Under the pieces are notes generated by a model. It saw only the letters and a program-made list of their open reading frames with translations. It was not told the origin of the DNA and ran no database searches. A stretch of 64,000 nucleotides of DNA from the NCBI RefSeq assembly GCF_030695525.1, contig NZ_JAUYSS010000072.1, positions 1 to 64,000 on the forward strand, in the 5' to 3' direction. Every line of letters begins with the position of its first letter. Position 1 is the first letter of the stretch. Shown one piece after another: positions 24,155 to 33,139 of the stretch. Source of the DNA: Daejeonella sp. Lineage in GTDB: Bacteria > Bacteroidota > Bacteroidia > Sphingobacteriales > Sphingobacteriaceae. The translations under genes were made by a program, and so were the position numbers.

Positions 24155-26071
24155 ATGATTGCAATAAACAACTTAACATTCGAGATCGGTGCAAGGGCAT
24201 TATACGACGAAGCAAACTGGCACATTAAACCAGGAGAAAAAATTGGCCTGATTGGTGCAAATGGGACCGGAAAAACCACGCTGTTAAAAATAATTGTTGG
24301 CGACTACGCGCCAACCCGTGGTACAATTTCAATGGCTAAGGATATTAAAATCGGGTACCTTAATCAGGATCTGCTTTCCTATCAATCTGACAAAAGCATT
24401 TTGCACGTTGCAATGGAAGCATTTGAGCGCCAGAATCAATTGCATACTGAAATTGAAGCTATTTTAAAGAAATTAGAAACAGAATATACCGACGATCTGA
24501 TCAACAAATTAAGCGATAAGCAACATGAGTTTGAGGCCCTTGACGGATATAATATTGAATATCGTGCGCATGAAATTATGGCCGGTCTGGGTTTCAGCGA
24601 AACGGATACCCAACGTACCCTCTCAGAATTTTCAGGAGGTTGGCGTATGCGTGTTATGCTTGCTCGGATACTCCTTCAAAACCCTGATATTCTTCTTCTT
24701 GATGAGCCTACCAACCACCTGGATCTCCCATCTATCAAATGGCTGGAAACCTACCTTCAGGCCTTTGAAGGAGCGATCGTAATTGTTTCTCACGACAGGT
24801 ATTTTCTGGATCGCGTAGTCAAGAAAATTGTTGAATCCAGAAAAGGTAAATTAATCCCTTATGCCGGAAATTATAGTTTTTATGTAGAGGAAAAAGGACT
24901 AAGGGAAGAAATTCAGAGTGGTCAGTTCAAGAATCAGCAAGCCAAAATCAAACAGGAAGAGCGCTTAATTGAACGATTCAGAGCCAAGGCAAGTAAAGCC
25001 AAGATGGCCCAATCCCGTATTAAAGCGCTCGAGAAAATGGAACGCGTGGATGATGTTGATGACGATAACCCTTCTGTTAACTTCAGTTTCAAATTCAGCA
25101 AGCAGTCGGGCAGGCATGTAATCAGGATCGAAGATCTGACTAAATCTTATCCGGGTGTGCCCATCGTCCATAATGCAACCGCAACGATTGAAAAAGGTGA
25201 TAAAATTGCATTAATCGGTGCCAATGGACGTGGTAAATCAACTGTATTGAGAATCATTGCCGGAGCTGACAAGAACTTTACCGGTATGTGCGAAACCGGG
25301 CATAATGTAACTCAAACCTTTTTTGCTCAGCATCAGTTAGAAGCATTACATCTTGAAAATTCTCTGATTCAGGAACTTCAGGCCTTTGCACCAAAACATA
25401 CGGAAACGGAACTGCGTTCTATTTTGGGATGTTTTCTGTTCACCGGAGATGATGTTTTCAAAAAGATTAAAGTCTTATCAGGAGGAGAAAAATCGCGTGT
25501 AGCACTGGCTAAAGCCTTAACCGCTGATGCTAATTTCCTCATTCTGGATGAGCCTACTAACCACCTGGATATCGCATCTGTGAACATTCTTATCCAGGCA
25601 TTAAAACAGTATGAAGGTACTTTCATTGTGGTTTCCCACGATCGTTATTTATTGGATAATGTTGCCAATAAAATTTGGTTCATCGAGGATCAGGAGATTA
25701 AAGAGTATCCTGGCACCTATGCTGAATACGAGGAATGGAACTCTAAAAGAGTTTATGTCCCTAAAGTGCTGACCCCGGCCCCTAAAAAAGAGGAAAAAAA
25801 GGAAGAGAAGCCAAAAATTCCAATCGAAAACAAGGGAAATGAACTAAAAAAACTGAATCAAACTCTTCAAAAGCTGGAAGAAGATATTGCTGAGCTAGAA
25901 AAATCAGTAAAAGATGCTGAAGCAGAACTATCCAAGGAAGAAATTTATAGCGATCCTGAAAAACTATCTGAAGCAAACAGGCGTTATCAGCAATTGAGTC
26001 CGCGTTTATTAAAGGCTCAGGCTGAATGGGAACGCATGGCTGAAGAAATTATGGAACTCGAGGGGAAATAA
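24155..26071 (+). CDS. ABC-F family ATPase (Uup/EttA-like ribosome factor)
   Basis: 638 residues with two ABC domains and no membrane segments. Walker A: GANGTGKTT and GANGRGKST. Signatures: LSEFSGGWRMR and LSGGEKSR. Walker B: ILLLDEPTNHLDL and FLILDEPTNHLDI. The linker KQEERLIERFRAKASKAKMAQSRIKALEKM is the ABC-F P-site tRNA interaction motif. The C-terminal KKEEKKEEKPK plus coiled coil (~570-638) is Uup-like. These proteins act on ribosomes. A TACTTTTG -7-like box lies at 24141-24148, only a few bases before the ATG. Confidence 0.92.
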   Translation: MIAINNLTFEIGARALYDEANWHIKPGEKIGLIGANGTGKTTLLKIIVGDYAPTRGTISMAKDIKIGYLNQDLLSYQSDKSILHVAMEAFERQNQLHTEIEAILKKLETEYTDDLINKLSDKQHEFEALDGYNIEYRAHEIMAGLGFSETDTQRTLSEFSGGWRMRVMLARILLQNPDILLLDEPTNHLDLPSIKWLETYLQAFEGAIVIVSHDRYFLDRVVKKIVESRKGKLIPYAGNYSFYVEEKGLREEIQSGQFKNQQAKIKQEERLIERFRAKASKAKMAQSRIKALEKMERVDDVDDDNPSVNFSFKFSKQSGRHVIRIEDLTKSYPGVPIVHNATATIEKGDKIALIGANGRGKSTVLRIIAGADKNFTGMCETGHNVTQTFFAQHQLEALHLENSLIQELQAFAPKHTETELRSILGCFLFTGDDVFKKIKVLSGGEKSRVALAKALTADANFLILDEPTNHLDIASVNILIQALKQYEGTFIVVSHDRYLLDNVANKIWFIEDQEIKEYPGTYAEYEEWNSKRVYVPKVLTPAPKKEEKKEEKPKIPIENKGNELKKLNQTLQKLEEDIAELEKSVKDAEAELSKEEIYSDPEKLSEANRRYQQLSPRLLKAQAEWERMAEEIMELEGK

Positions 26072-26116
26072 AAAACCCCTCTTCCATTTCGAGTCAGGAA
26101 CATTATCAATAATCTT

Positions 26117-27412
26117 ATGAAGAAATTATCGTTTCTGCTCTCTCTTTTACTGGTAACAACAGGCATTCAGGCACAAAAAAAGGTGCGTGTACGTCCCGCT
26201 GAAGCACCTCAGAATACAATCAGGTATGAAAATTTTACCTACGTACCTGAGATAAAATCGGTAGAGTTTTATAACCGCAATAAGGAACAATCCATCCCCG
26301 TTTATATTCTGGGAAGCCAGGATAATCTGATACTGGGTTTTGACGACCTGCGTGCAGGAAGCCGTAATATCAGCTATTCTATTGAGCATTGTGATTCCGA
26401 TTGGAATAGCAGCCGCCTTTCTCCTATAGATTACGTAGATGGATTCAGTGAAGACCGGATCAATGATTACCGTAATTCATTCAATACCTTACAGAAGTTT
26501 ACCCATTATGAGTTGAGTCTGCCTAACCTGACCATTAAACCCAAGATTTCGGGTAATTATTTGCTTAAAGTTTATGAGGATAATGATCCGCGTAAAATAC
26601 TGATTACCAAAAGATTCTTCGTTGTTACACCCATCGTAGGTATTGCCGCAGAGCTGAACAGATCCAATACCGTGGCTAATCGTGATCAGATGCAGAAACT
26701 AAATGTTTTGGTAAACCACGGACAGGTACAGATCAATAATCCATATCTGGATGCAAAGATCAAAGTTTTACAGAACGGCAGGTTTGATACCGAACAAACT
26801 CTTAAGCGCCCTACCTTCATCAGGCCAAGCCAGTTGGTATACAATGAGCTCCGAACGCTGGATTTTAAGGGTGGCAATGAGTTCAGAAGATTCGATATCC
26901 GCAGTCTGCGTTTCCGAACCGAAGAGGTTGCCCGCATCGTTCAAGATACGGCTAATACAGTGATTCTTCAGCAGGATATTGTAGAAAACAGACTAGGTTA
27001 TACCTTTAACTACGATGAAAACGGCGCCTTTTTCATTCGAAATACCGATGGCAGGGATAACCGTACCGATGGAGATTATGCCTCGGTCTATTTAAGCTTG
27101 AGTGCTCCAAAACCTCCTGGTGGGGGGAATGCCTATATAGTCGGACAGTTCAACGATTACCGCCTTAGCGACAAGCTGGATTACGACGAAGCCCGCAAGC
27201 GTTTTACGGGGATGATCTTTGTAAAGCAGGGATTGTTTGATTACCATTATATCTGGGTAAGTGAAGATGGGAAAACGAGGGATGATGTCATCTTCGATGG
27301 CTCGTATTATGAGACTGAAAACGATTATCAAATCTTTTTTTACTACCGAAAACCAGGTGGAAGATGGGAAGAACTGATCGGTTTTAGTCAGATTAACACT
27401 GTAAAACGCTAA
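26117..27412 (+). CDS. type IX secretion system plug protein (DUF5103)
   Basis: 431 residues with signal peptide [20 protein letters not shown]. Sequence features of the DUF5103 family: [78 protein letters not shown]. The family includes the Plug subunit that closes the periplasmic side of the SprA translocon when no substrate is engaged. It begins 45 bp after the ABC-F gene. The other T9SS parts are not in this window. Confidence 0.85.
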   Translation: MKKLSFLLSLLLVTTGIQAQKKVRVRPAEAPQNTIRYENFTYVPEIKSVEFYNRNKEQSIPVYILGSQDNLILGFDDLRAGSRNISYSIEHCDSDWNSSRLSPIDYVDGFSEDRINDYRNSFNTLQKFTHYELSLPNLTIKPKISGNYLLKVYEDNDPRKILITKRFFVVTPIVGIAAELNRSNTVANRDQMQKLNVLVNHGQVQINNPYLDAKIKVLQNGRFDTEQTLKRPTFIRPSQLVYNELRTLDFKGGNEFRRFDIRSLRFRTEEVARIVQDTANTVILQQDIVENRLGYTFNYDENGAFFIRNTDGRDNRTDGDYASVYLSLSAPKPPGGGNAYIVGQFNDYRLSDKLDYDEARKRFTGMIFVKQGLFDYHYIWVSEDGKTRDDVIFDGSYYETENDYQIFFYYRKPGGRWEELIGFSQINTVKR

Positions 27413-27450
27413 AAACTTTGTTTTTACACTTCCTTTGATTCATAATTATC

Positions 27451-27535
27451 TCTCGCAAAGACGCTAAGACGCAAATTTTACGGATTAATTGTGAATTTTA
27501 GATCATACGTTTTGCGTCTCTGCGTCTTAGCGAGA
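27451..27535. repeat. 85-bp palindrome, 'cgctaagacgc' family
   Basis: tctcgcaaagacgctaagacgcaaa is mirrored by tttgcgtctctgcgtcttagcgaga around an AT-rich centre. A diverged relative lies at 61898-61968. It sits in the 234-bp gap before the thioesterase gene. Confidence 0.7.
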
Positions 27536-27646
27536 CCCTTCAAAACATCATCTCATACACCTGATTTTGTCCCTGATTCGCAATGTTCATCCGAATTCGA
27601 TCAATTGTCATTCCGGACTCGATCCGGAAAACACTACCTTTGCCTC

Positions 27647-28177
27647 ATGAGCACAATTACCAAAAGTCCTAAAGAGTCGTTCACCATCATGAATGAACTG
27701 GTACTTCCAAACGATACAAATCCATTGAATAATCTGATGGGAGGCCGATTATTGCATTGGATGGACATCGCAGCAGCCATCTCAGCACAGAAACATTGCA
27801 ATAATATTGTGGTTACCGCATCGGTTGATAATGTATCTTTCAGGCACGCGATAAAACTGGGCGATGTAATCACCATCGAAGCGAAGGTAACCCGTGCATT
27901 CAGCACCTCAATGGAAGTACGTCTTGATGTTTGGGCAGAGAACATCCCATCAGGAACCAGAGTACGTTCAAATGATGCCTTTTATACCTTTGTTGCCTTG
28001 AACCAGGAGGGAAAACCAATTGCTGTTCCTGAAATTGAACCAGAAACTGAGATCGAGAAAAAACTATTTGAAGGTGCCTTACGCCGTCGTCAGCTCAGAC
28101 TTATACTTGCAGGTAAGATGAAAGCGTATGATGCTACGGAGCTGAAAGCCTTGTTTTTGAACCAAACGGATTTGTAA
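27647..28177 (+). CDS. acyl-CoA thioesterase, hotdog fold
   Basis: 176 residues of the YciA/BFIT-type hotdog family. MNELVLPNDTNPLNNLMGGRLLHWMDIAAAISAQKH contains the catalytic Asn/Asp helix, and VDNVSFRHAIKLGDVITIEAKV and SMEVRLDVWAEN are core strands. These enzymes hydrolyse acyl-CoAs. The longer reading frame from 27491 runs through the palindrome and lacks family similarity, so the ATG at 27647 is chosen. A TACCTTTG box (27635-27642) stands 4 bp before it, which would give a very short or absent leader if used. Confidence 0.88.
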   Translation: MSTITKSPKESFTIMNELVLPNDTNPLNNLMGGRLLHWMDIAAAISAQKHCNNIVVTASVDNVSFRHAIKLGDVITIEAKVTRAFSTSMEVRLDVWAENIPSGTRVRSNDAFYTFVALNQEGKPIAVPEIEPETEIEKKLFEGALRRRQLRLILAGKMKAYDATELKALFLNQTDL

Positions 28178-28274
28178 GCGTAAAGCAGAAAGCTAAAAGC
28201 TGAAAGCAGGGATTTTCGTTTTCGAGTAAAATATGTTATATCGAGTACGCATTTTTCACTGTCAACTGTCAAAG

Positions 28275-28679
28275 TCAACTCCCCAACTCTACAATCCTGT
28301 CAAACTCCTCAACCTTCATCCCCATCACAGATAATCTCCCCTGCTTTACCAGACCGATATTTTGAAGGCGTGGATCAGCTTTAATTGTTTCAAGTGTGAC
28401 CGGGTTCTTGAGACTTTCTACGGGCTCCAGATCTACTACTACCCAGTTCTTATCCTCAGTTGTTGGATCCTGATAAGATTCTTTAATTACTCTGGCGATT
28501 CCAACCACCGCTTTTCCTTCATTACTATGATAAAATAAGACCAGATCCCCTACGCGCATCTCTCTCAAATTATTCCTTGCCTGATAATTACGCACACCAT
28601 CCCAGAAGGTACGGCCATCTTTGTTGAATTTATCCCAGCTGTATTTAAAAGGTTCGGATTTTACTAACCAATAATTCAT
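28275..28679 (-). CDS. EVE-domain protein (PUA-like, modified-base binding)
   Basis: 134 residues, the compact EVE fold. MNYWLVKSEPFKYSWDKF, WDGVRNYQARNNLREMRVGDLVLFYHSN and VVGIARVIKESYQDPT are its conserved blocks. EVE proteins bind modified DNA or RNA bases and resemble human THYN1. An upstream in-frame Met at 28739 adds 20 residues without family similarity, so the start is placed at 28679. It is convergent with the thioesterase. Confidence 0.88.
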   Translation of the reverse strand: MNYWLVKSEPFKYSWDKFNKDGRTFWDGVRNYQARNNLREMRVGDLVLFYHSNEGKAVVGIARVIKESYQDPTTEDKNWVVVDLEPVESLKNPVTLETIKADPRLQNIGLVKQGRLSVMGMKVEEFDRIVELGS

Positions 28680-29012
28680 ATTTTTCTCTGTTTTTGTATA
28701 ATTAAGAGCTGATTTCAATAATTCACCCTCAACAGGCAATAAAGATAAAGAAAACAGAAATAGGTGAAGAAAGCTTGTGAATAAATTGATAATTTGAATA
28801 GACGTTTTTAGTTCATCCTGGTATTTTCAGTTTGGTTTAGGATATTTTAACGGTATTCAGCATTTTTAATAAAGGATGATAAGACTTTCATAATTCAGCT
28901 AATTTGGGCAGATTGAAAATGTTTTATAGCTTGTATAAATAAATTAGCGGTCAGGCTGAGATAGTTATGCAAACAGACCTTTAAATTATGCCAGAAAAAA
29001 ATATCTTCTAAA

Positions 29013-29351
29013 ATGTGGACAACAGAATCACTTTGGTTTGAAATAGCTATTGTCAGTATAGTATATGCTTTAGGTAATATACTGATGGGACACTTCGAGG
29101 AAAGAACACCAAAAATTCGAAGAGTTGGTAAATATTTCCTGACGCTTTTAATGGTTTGTGGTTTTTCTGCTTTATTTGGCAGAATAGTGTCTATGATATT
29201 TCTTGCATCTTTCATTTTCCCTGCATTATATATTCACGCATATTATTTACCAAAGAAAAAGGGAATAAATGGATGGACTGGAGAGCCCAAAAGGAAATAT
29301 TATGAATTTCGTAAGTGGGACAAGGACATCTTTTCTAAGGAATCAGATTAA
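29013..29351 (+). CDS. small membrane protein, 112 aa
   Basis: Not recognised. Three hydrophobic segments (about 8-27, 38-58 and 60-78) are followed by a basic soluble tail GWTGEPKRKYYEFRKWDKDIFSKESD. It stands alone, with 272 bp upstream containing no other gene and 190 bp downstream. Confidence 0.55.
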   Translation: MWTTESLWFEIAIVSIVYALGNILMGHFEERTPKIRRVGKYFLTLLMVCGFSALFGRIVSMIFLASFIFPALYIHAYYLPKKKGINGWTGEPKRKYYEFRKWDKDIFSKESD

Positions 29352-29544
29352 TTCAAGAGAAAGCCCAAACCGGTAAAGGCTCATTTTCAAACCTTTAGGC
29401 CTCAATTAAAGAACACCTGTAAACATATGAATTAAGTGACTGAGAACAAAAAAAATGCATTTCATTTACAACATCTTTCCCCGTTTGTTTGGGATTATCG
29501 CAAGTCTCTTAATTTAGAATATGAATAGTTTTATTAAATAAGCT

Positions 29545-29907
29545 ATGAACAACAACACACATCATGAGCGTATGGCAAAAATGATCTTTGCCTCCGTCTA
29601 TCCTTTGTATCTCACGAAAGTGGAGAAGAAAGGCAGAACTAAAGAAGAATTGCTGCAAGTTATTGAGTGGTTAACAGGCTTTGATCAGGCAAAGCTGCAG
29701 GAAATGATTGAAAAGCGGGTTACATTCGAAACTTTCTTTCAAAATGCGGCATTAAACCCAAATGCCCATCTCATCACCGGAATGATATGTGGTTATCGCA
29801 TTGAAGAAATCGAAAATCCTCTAACACAAAAAGTCAGATACCTCGACAAATTGGTGGATGAATTAGCGAATGGCAGGAAAATGGAAAAGATTTTGCGAAG
29901 CGCATAG
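29545..29907 (+). CDS. DUF2200 family protein
   Basis: 120 residues. ERMAKMIFASVYPLYLTKVEKKGRTKEELLQVIEWLTGF and NPNAHLITGMICGYRIEEIENPLTQKVRYLDKLVDELANG match the DUF2200 family, small cytosolic proteins of unknown function found in many phyla. It ends 44 bp before the TonB receptor start. Confidence 0.8.
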   Translation: MNNNTHHERMAKMIFASVYPLYLTKVEKKGRTKEELLQVIEWLTGFDQAKLQEMIEKRVTFETFFQNAALNPNAHLITGMICGYRIEEIENPLTQKVRYLDKLVDELANGRKMEKILRSA

Positions 29908-29951
29908 GGGTGAATTGTTTTTTGTTTGTCTCATCCCGAAACAAACAAAAA

Positions 29952-32345
29952 ATGAACATGAAATTTCTACACATTCTATTTACTGCAGTATTGCTGCAAA
30001 GTATTAACCTCAAAGCACAAAATAAGGAAACGAACTTTGTTAACAATCAGGCGGTTAGCCAGACAATTAAAGGAACTGTCATTGATAAGAGCACCAAACT
30101 TCCCTTATCAGGTGTCACAATCAAACTTAATGTTGGGGAAAGTTCGAGGGAGTTGAGCACAGATCAATGGGGTGCTTTCCGAATTAATGGAGTTAGTATC
30201 GGCCGTTATGTACTCGAAGCAAGCCTTGTCGGCTACAAAAAGGTCACATTGTCTGAATTGCTGATTACCAGTGGAAAAGAGTCTGTGCTTGCCCTTGAAA
30301 TGGAGTATCAAAGCAATGATCTGGACGAAGTGGTGGTAATTGGAGGTGCCGACAGAAAACCTCTGAATCAGATGGCGATGACAAGTGGACGTTCATTCTC
30401 TCCGGAGGAAACAAACCGATATGCCGGTGCTGCCTTTGATCCCGCAAGAATGGCTCAAAGTTTTGCAGGGGTTGTTGCTGCAGGTGATAATAATGAGATT
30501 ATTGTCAGGGGCAATTCCCCTAAGAGTCTGCAATGGCGACTCGAAGGGATTGAGATCGTGAATCCTAACCATTTTGGGAATGAAGGCTCCTCGGGCGGTG
30601 GCATCAGTATGCTGAATACAACTGTATTAAGTACTTCAGATTTTTACACAGGCGGATTACCTGCTGAATATGGCAATGCATTATCAGGTGCATTTGACCT
30701 CAAATTCAGGAAAGGGAATACTGAAAAAAAGGAGTTTGCTTTAACCGCAGGCATACTTGGAGTTGGTGCTACACTCGAAGGCCCGTTCAGCAAGGGTCTT
30801 AATGCATCCTACCTGATCAGTTACCGATATTCTTCATTGAGCCTGCTCGAAAAAGCCGGATTATCTGTTGCGTCAGATGGGGTTCCAAAATATCAGGATC
30901 TGTCTTTCAACTTTGTAATACCTACCGCCAGAGCGGGTACTTTTTCACTTTTCGGGATAGGCGGACTTAGTAATATCAATGATAATGCAGAACGGGATCA
31001 TACCACATGGAAAGAAAGATTCGACGGACGGGATGCGAAATTTGGCTATGATGCCGGAAGCCTAGGATTAAAGCATTTGTTCATCGCAAGTAAAAAAGTG
31101 TATTTTAATAATGTAATTTCCTATTCAGCGAGTCGCAGTTCTTTTACGGTGGACAGTTTAACAACAAGTTACAAAGCCATTTTGCGCGATAAAAGTCTGA
31201 ATGATAATAATACAATTCGCTATGCAGGATCAATGAATTACAGTATTAATCCGGCAAATACAATTCGTGCAGGAATAAATGCCAGTTTCCTTGGCTTTAA
31301 TGTTTTCACAGAAAATTTCGACCCTCTAAGTAATAGTTTGAGAGAACTGGTCAATCACGAAGGGAATACCAGCAGCTATGATGCCTTTATTCAGCATAGG
31401 GCACAGATCAGCAGCAAGCTTACTTTAAATACAGGCGTTCATGCGAACTATTTCAGGCTAAGTGAAAGCTTGAGCATTGAACCACGATTTGGAATTAACT
31501 GGCAGATTGCAGCAGATCAGCAATTGTCATTTGGTACCGGAGTTTACAGCCGCCTTGAGCCCCTATCCTATTATTATGCTAAAGACAGGCTTTTCCCATC
31601 GCAAAACAGTGCCCGGCTTAAACCTACAAAGTCTGCACAGGCCACTGTTGGTTATGAAAAGCAATTTAGAAACAACCTGAAGTTTAAAACGGAAGCCTAT
31701 TATCAGCATTTATACGCTGTGCCTGTTTCTGTTGATCCGAATATTAATCTTTCATTACTGGATGTATCTGATCATTCTGCAATCTACTCTTCTTCTTACA
31801 GGCAATTGATTAACAAAGGAACCGGTAAGAATTATGGCATCGAATTTTCTCTCGAAAAGCCTCTGAGCAGCGGTTATTATTTTATGCTTAGCTCCTCTTT
31901 GTTCGATTCAAAATTTAAAGCACTTAGTAAACAGGAATTTAATACCGGATTTAATACGAATTATGTGGCTAATCTGATTAGCGGGAAAGAATGGAAAACC
32001 GGAAAAAATCAGAATAACCTGTTCGGGATGAATGCGAAACTGATTTATGCAGGCGGAAGAAAATACTCACCGGTTAATCTTGCTGAATCGATACGTCTTG
32101 ATCAGGAAGTAATCGATGAAAGCAGAGTTAACACCCTTACTACTGATCCATACGTTCGTGTAGATTTTTCTGCAAGCTATCGCATCAATTCAAAAAAAGT
32201 TGGCCATTTTATAATTATGGATATTCAGAATGTAATTAACAGGGAAAATGTAATGGGCATGCACTATAATCCAAGTAAACGAATCATGGAAGAAAGAACA
32301 TGGACTGGCATTATACCTACTTTGAATTATAGAATAGAGTTCTAG
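29952..32345 (+). CDS. TonB-dependent receptor with CarboxypepD_reg-like domain
   Basis: 797 residues. A signal peptide (KFLHILFTAVLLQSINLKA|Q) is followed by a carboxypeptidase-regulatory-like beta-sandwich (about 35-115, IKGTVIDKSTKLPLSGVTIKL), a plug domain with IIVRGNSPKSLQWRLEGIEI and GGLPAEYGNALSGAFDLKFR, then a 22-strand barrel region ending in YRIEF. Such receptors import siderophores, glycans or peptides across the outer membrane. No SusD partner is adjacent, which argues against a glycan-utilisation pair. The ATG at 29952 is preferred because it opens the signal peptide. Confidence 0.88.
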   Translation: MNMKFLHILFTAVLLQSINLKAQNKETNFVNNQAVSQTIKGTVIDKSTKLPLSGVTIKLNVGESSRELSTDQWGAFRINGVSIGRYVLEASLVGYKKVTLSELLITSGKESVLALEMEYQSNDLDEVVVIGGADRKPLNQMAMTSGRSFSPEETNRYAGAAFDPARMAQSFAGVVAAGDNNEIIVRGNSPKSLQWRLEGIEIVNPNHFGNEGSSGGGISMLNTTVLSTSDFYTGGLPAEYGNALSGAFDLKFRKGNTEKKEFALTAGILGVGATLEGPFSKGLNASYLISYRYSSLSLLEKAGLSVASDGVPKYQDLSFNFVIPTARAGTFSLFGIGGLSNINDNAERDHTTWKERFDGRDAKFGYDAGSLGLKHLFIASKKVYFNNVISYSASRSSFTVDSLTTSYKAILRDKSLNDNNTIRYAGSMNYSINPANTIRAGINASFLGFNVFTENFDPLSNSLRELVNHEGNTSSYDAFIQHRAQISSKLTLNTGVHANYFRLSESLSIEPRFGINWQIAADQQLSFGTGVYSRLEPLSYYYAKDRLFPSQNSARLKPTKSAQATVGYEKQFRNNLKFKTEAYYQHLYAVPVSVDPNINLSLLDVSDHSAIYSSSYRQLINKGTGKNYGIEFSLEKPLSSGYYFMLSSSLFDSKFKALSKQEFNTGFNTNYVANLISGKEWKTGKNQNNLFGMNAKLIYAGGRKYSPVNLAESIRLDQEVIDESRVNTLTTDPYVRVDFSASYRINSKKVGHFIIMDIQNVINRENVMGMHYNPSKRIMEERTWTGIIPTLNYRIEF

Positions 32346-32374
32346 TCTGGCTTTGGCTGAATTAAGGATTTATC

Positions 32375-32730
32375 TTAACGTCGATAATATAATATGGTTA
32401 GAATGCTTCAGATAGGGCTATGGGCGATGATAATTTGATTTTGGAAAGCAATAGCTGTGTGTTATAGGCTGCCACAGCCCTTTCCTTCGGAGTATTTCCG
32501 GCAAGAAATCACGTTCTGTTTCAAATTACGAATAGCCGGAAGATACCTCCTGCGGCAAGGTGTATTTTACCCGGGTCTGTTTTTCATCGGAACGGACAAC
32601 CCGAAAATCTGTTTAGGACAAAACACGGGACCAGCAGTACAATCGAGTAACAGACCCTGCTTTCTAAAACAAGAGAAAATTGTCCAATCTTAAATAGTCC
32701 AGCAAGATTTTACATTGAACTCACCTTATC
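32375..32730 (+). repeat. TIR-bounded structured repeat element, copy 3 (356 bp, internally deleted)
   Basis: Starts ttaacgtcgataatata and carries the blocks gaaagcaatagctgtgtgttatagg, tttccggcaagaaatcacg, agccggaagatacctcctgcggcaagg, tattttacccgggtctgtttttcatcgg and ttgctttctaaaacaagag. About 95 bp containing the second half of the gtttattt hairpin and the ttttttgcaa hairpin are missing. It occupies most of the gap after the TonB receptor gene. Confidence 0.75.
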
Positions 32731-32824
32731 TAAATCAATAATTATTTAGCTAGCTGGTTAAATAATTACTGAATTAATTATTATTTTAGAAAATTATACT
32801 CTTAAAAACCAGTCAATAAATAGA

Positions 32825-33070
32825 ATGAAAAAGGTTCAACTATCCGAACTCAGTCAGGATGAGCTTAAGAATAAGGCAAAAACCTTAAAAGCAGCTAATA
32901 CCATACTGGGCACCATGCTAATCATACTAGCACTGGCTTCGGGTTATTTAACATTACAGCAGGGTTTTACAGTATTTTCGGCCCTGCCGGTGGCTTTTCT
33001 GCCTATGTTTGTAATCAATATTACAAATCTGAAGAAAATACGGAATGAGATTGCTTCCAGAAATACCTGA
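32825..33070 (+). CDS. small two-helix membrane protein, 81 aa
   Basis: An N-terminal charged helix (LSELSQDELKNKAKTLKAAN) is followed by two membrane segments (about 27-46 and 50-67) and a basic tail NLKKIRNEIASRNT. It has no cysteines. The pattern is common in small Bacteroidota membrane proteins of unknown function. Probably a stand-alone gene. Confidence 0.6.
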   Translation: MKKVQLSELSQDELKNKAKTLKAANTILGTMLIILALASGYLTLQQGFTVFSALPVAFLPMFVINITNLKKIRNEIASRNT

Positions 33071-33139
33071 ATATCTTTTTCCGATCTGTTTTCCTGAGTC
33101 TTCCTTCAATCAAAAGCATTATATTTAGCCTTACATACT

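Noticed and set aside
26058-26090. Terminator after the ABC-F gene
   Set aside because: gaggggaaataaaaaacccctc can form a stem but lacks a T run and overlaps the stop codon.
32457-32693. 78-codon ORF
   Set aside because: Lies wholly within structured repeat copy 3; the frame is not kept in copies 1 and 2.
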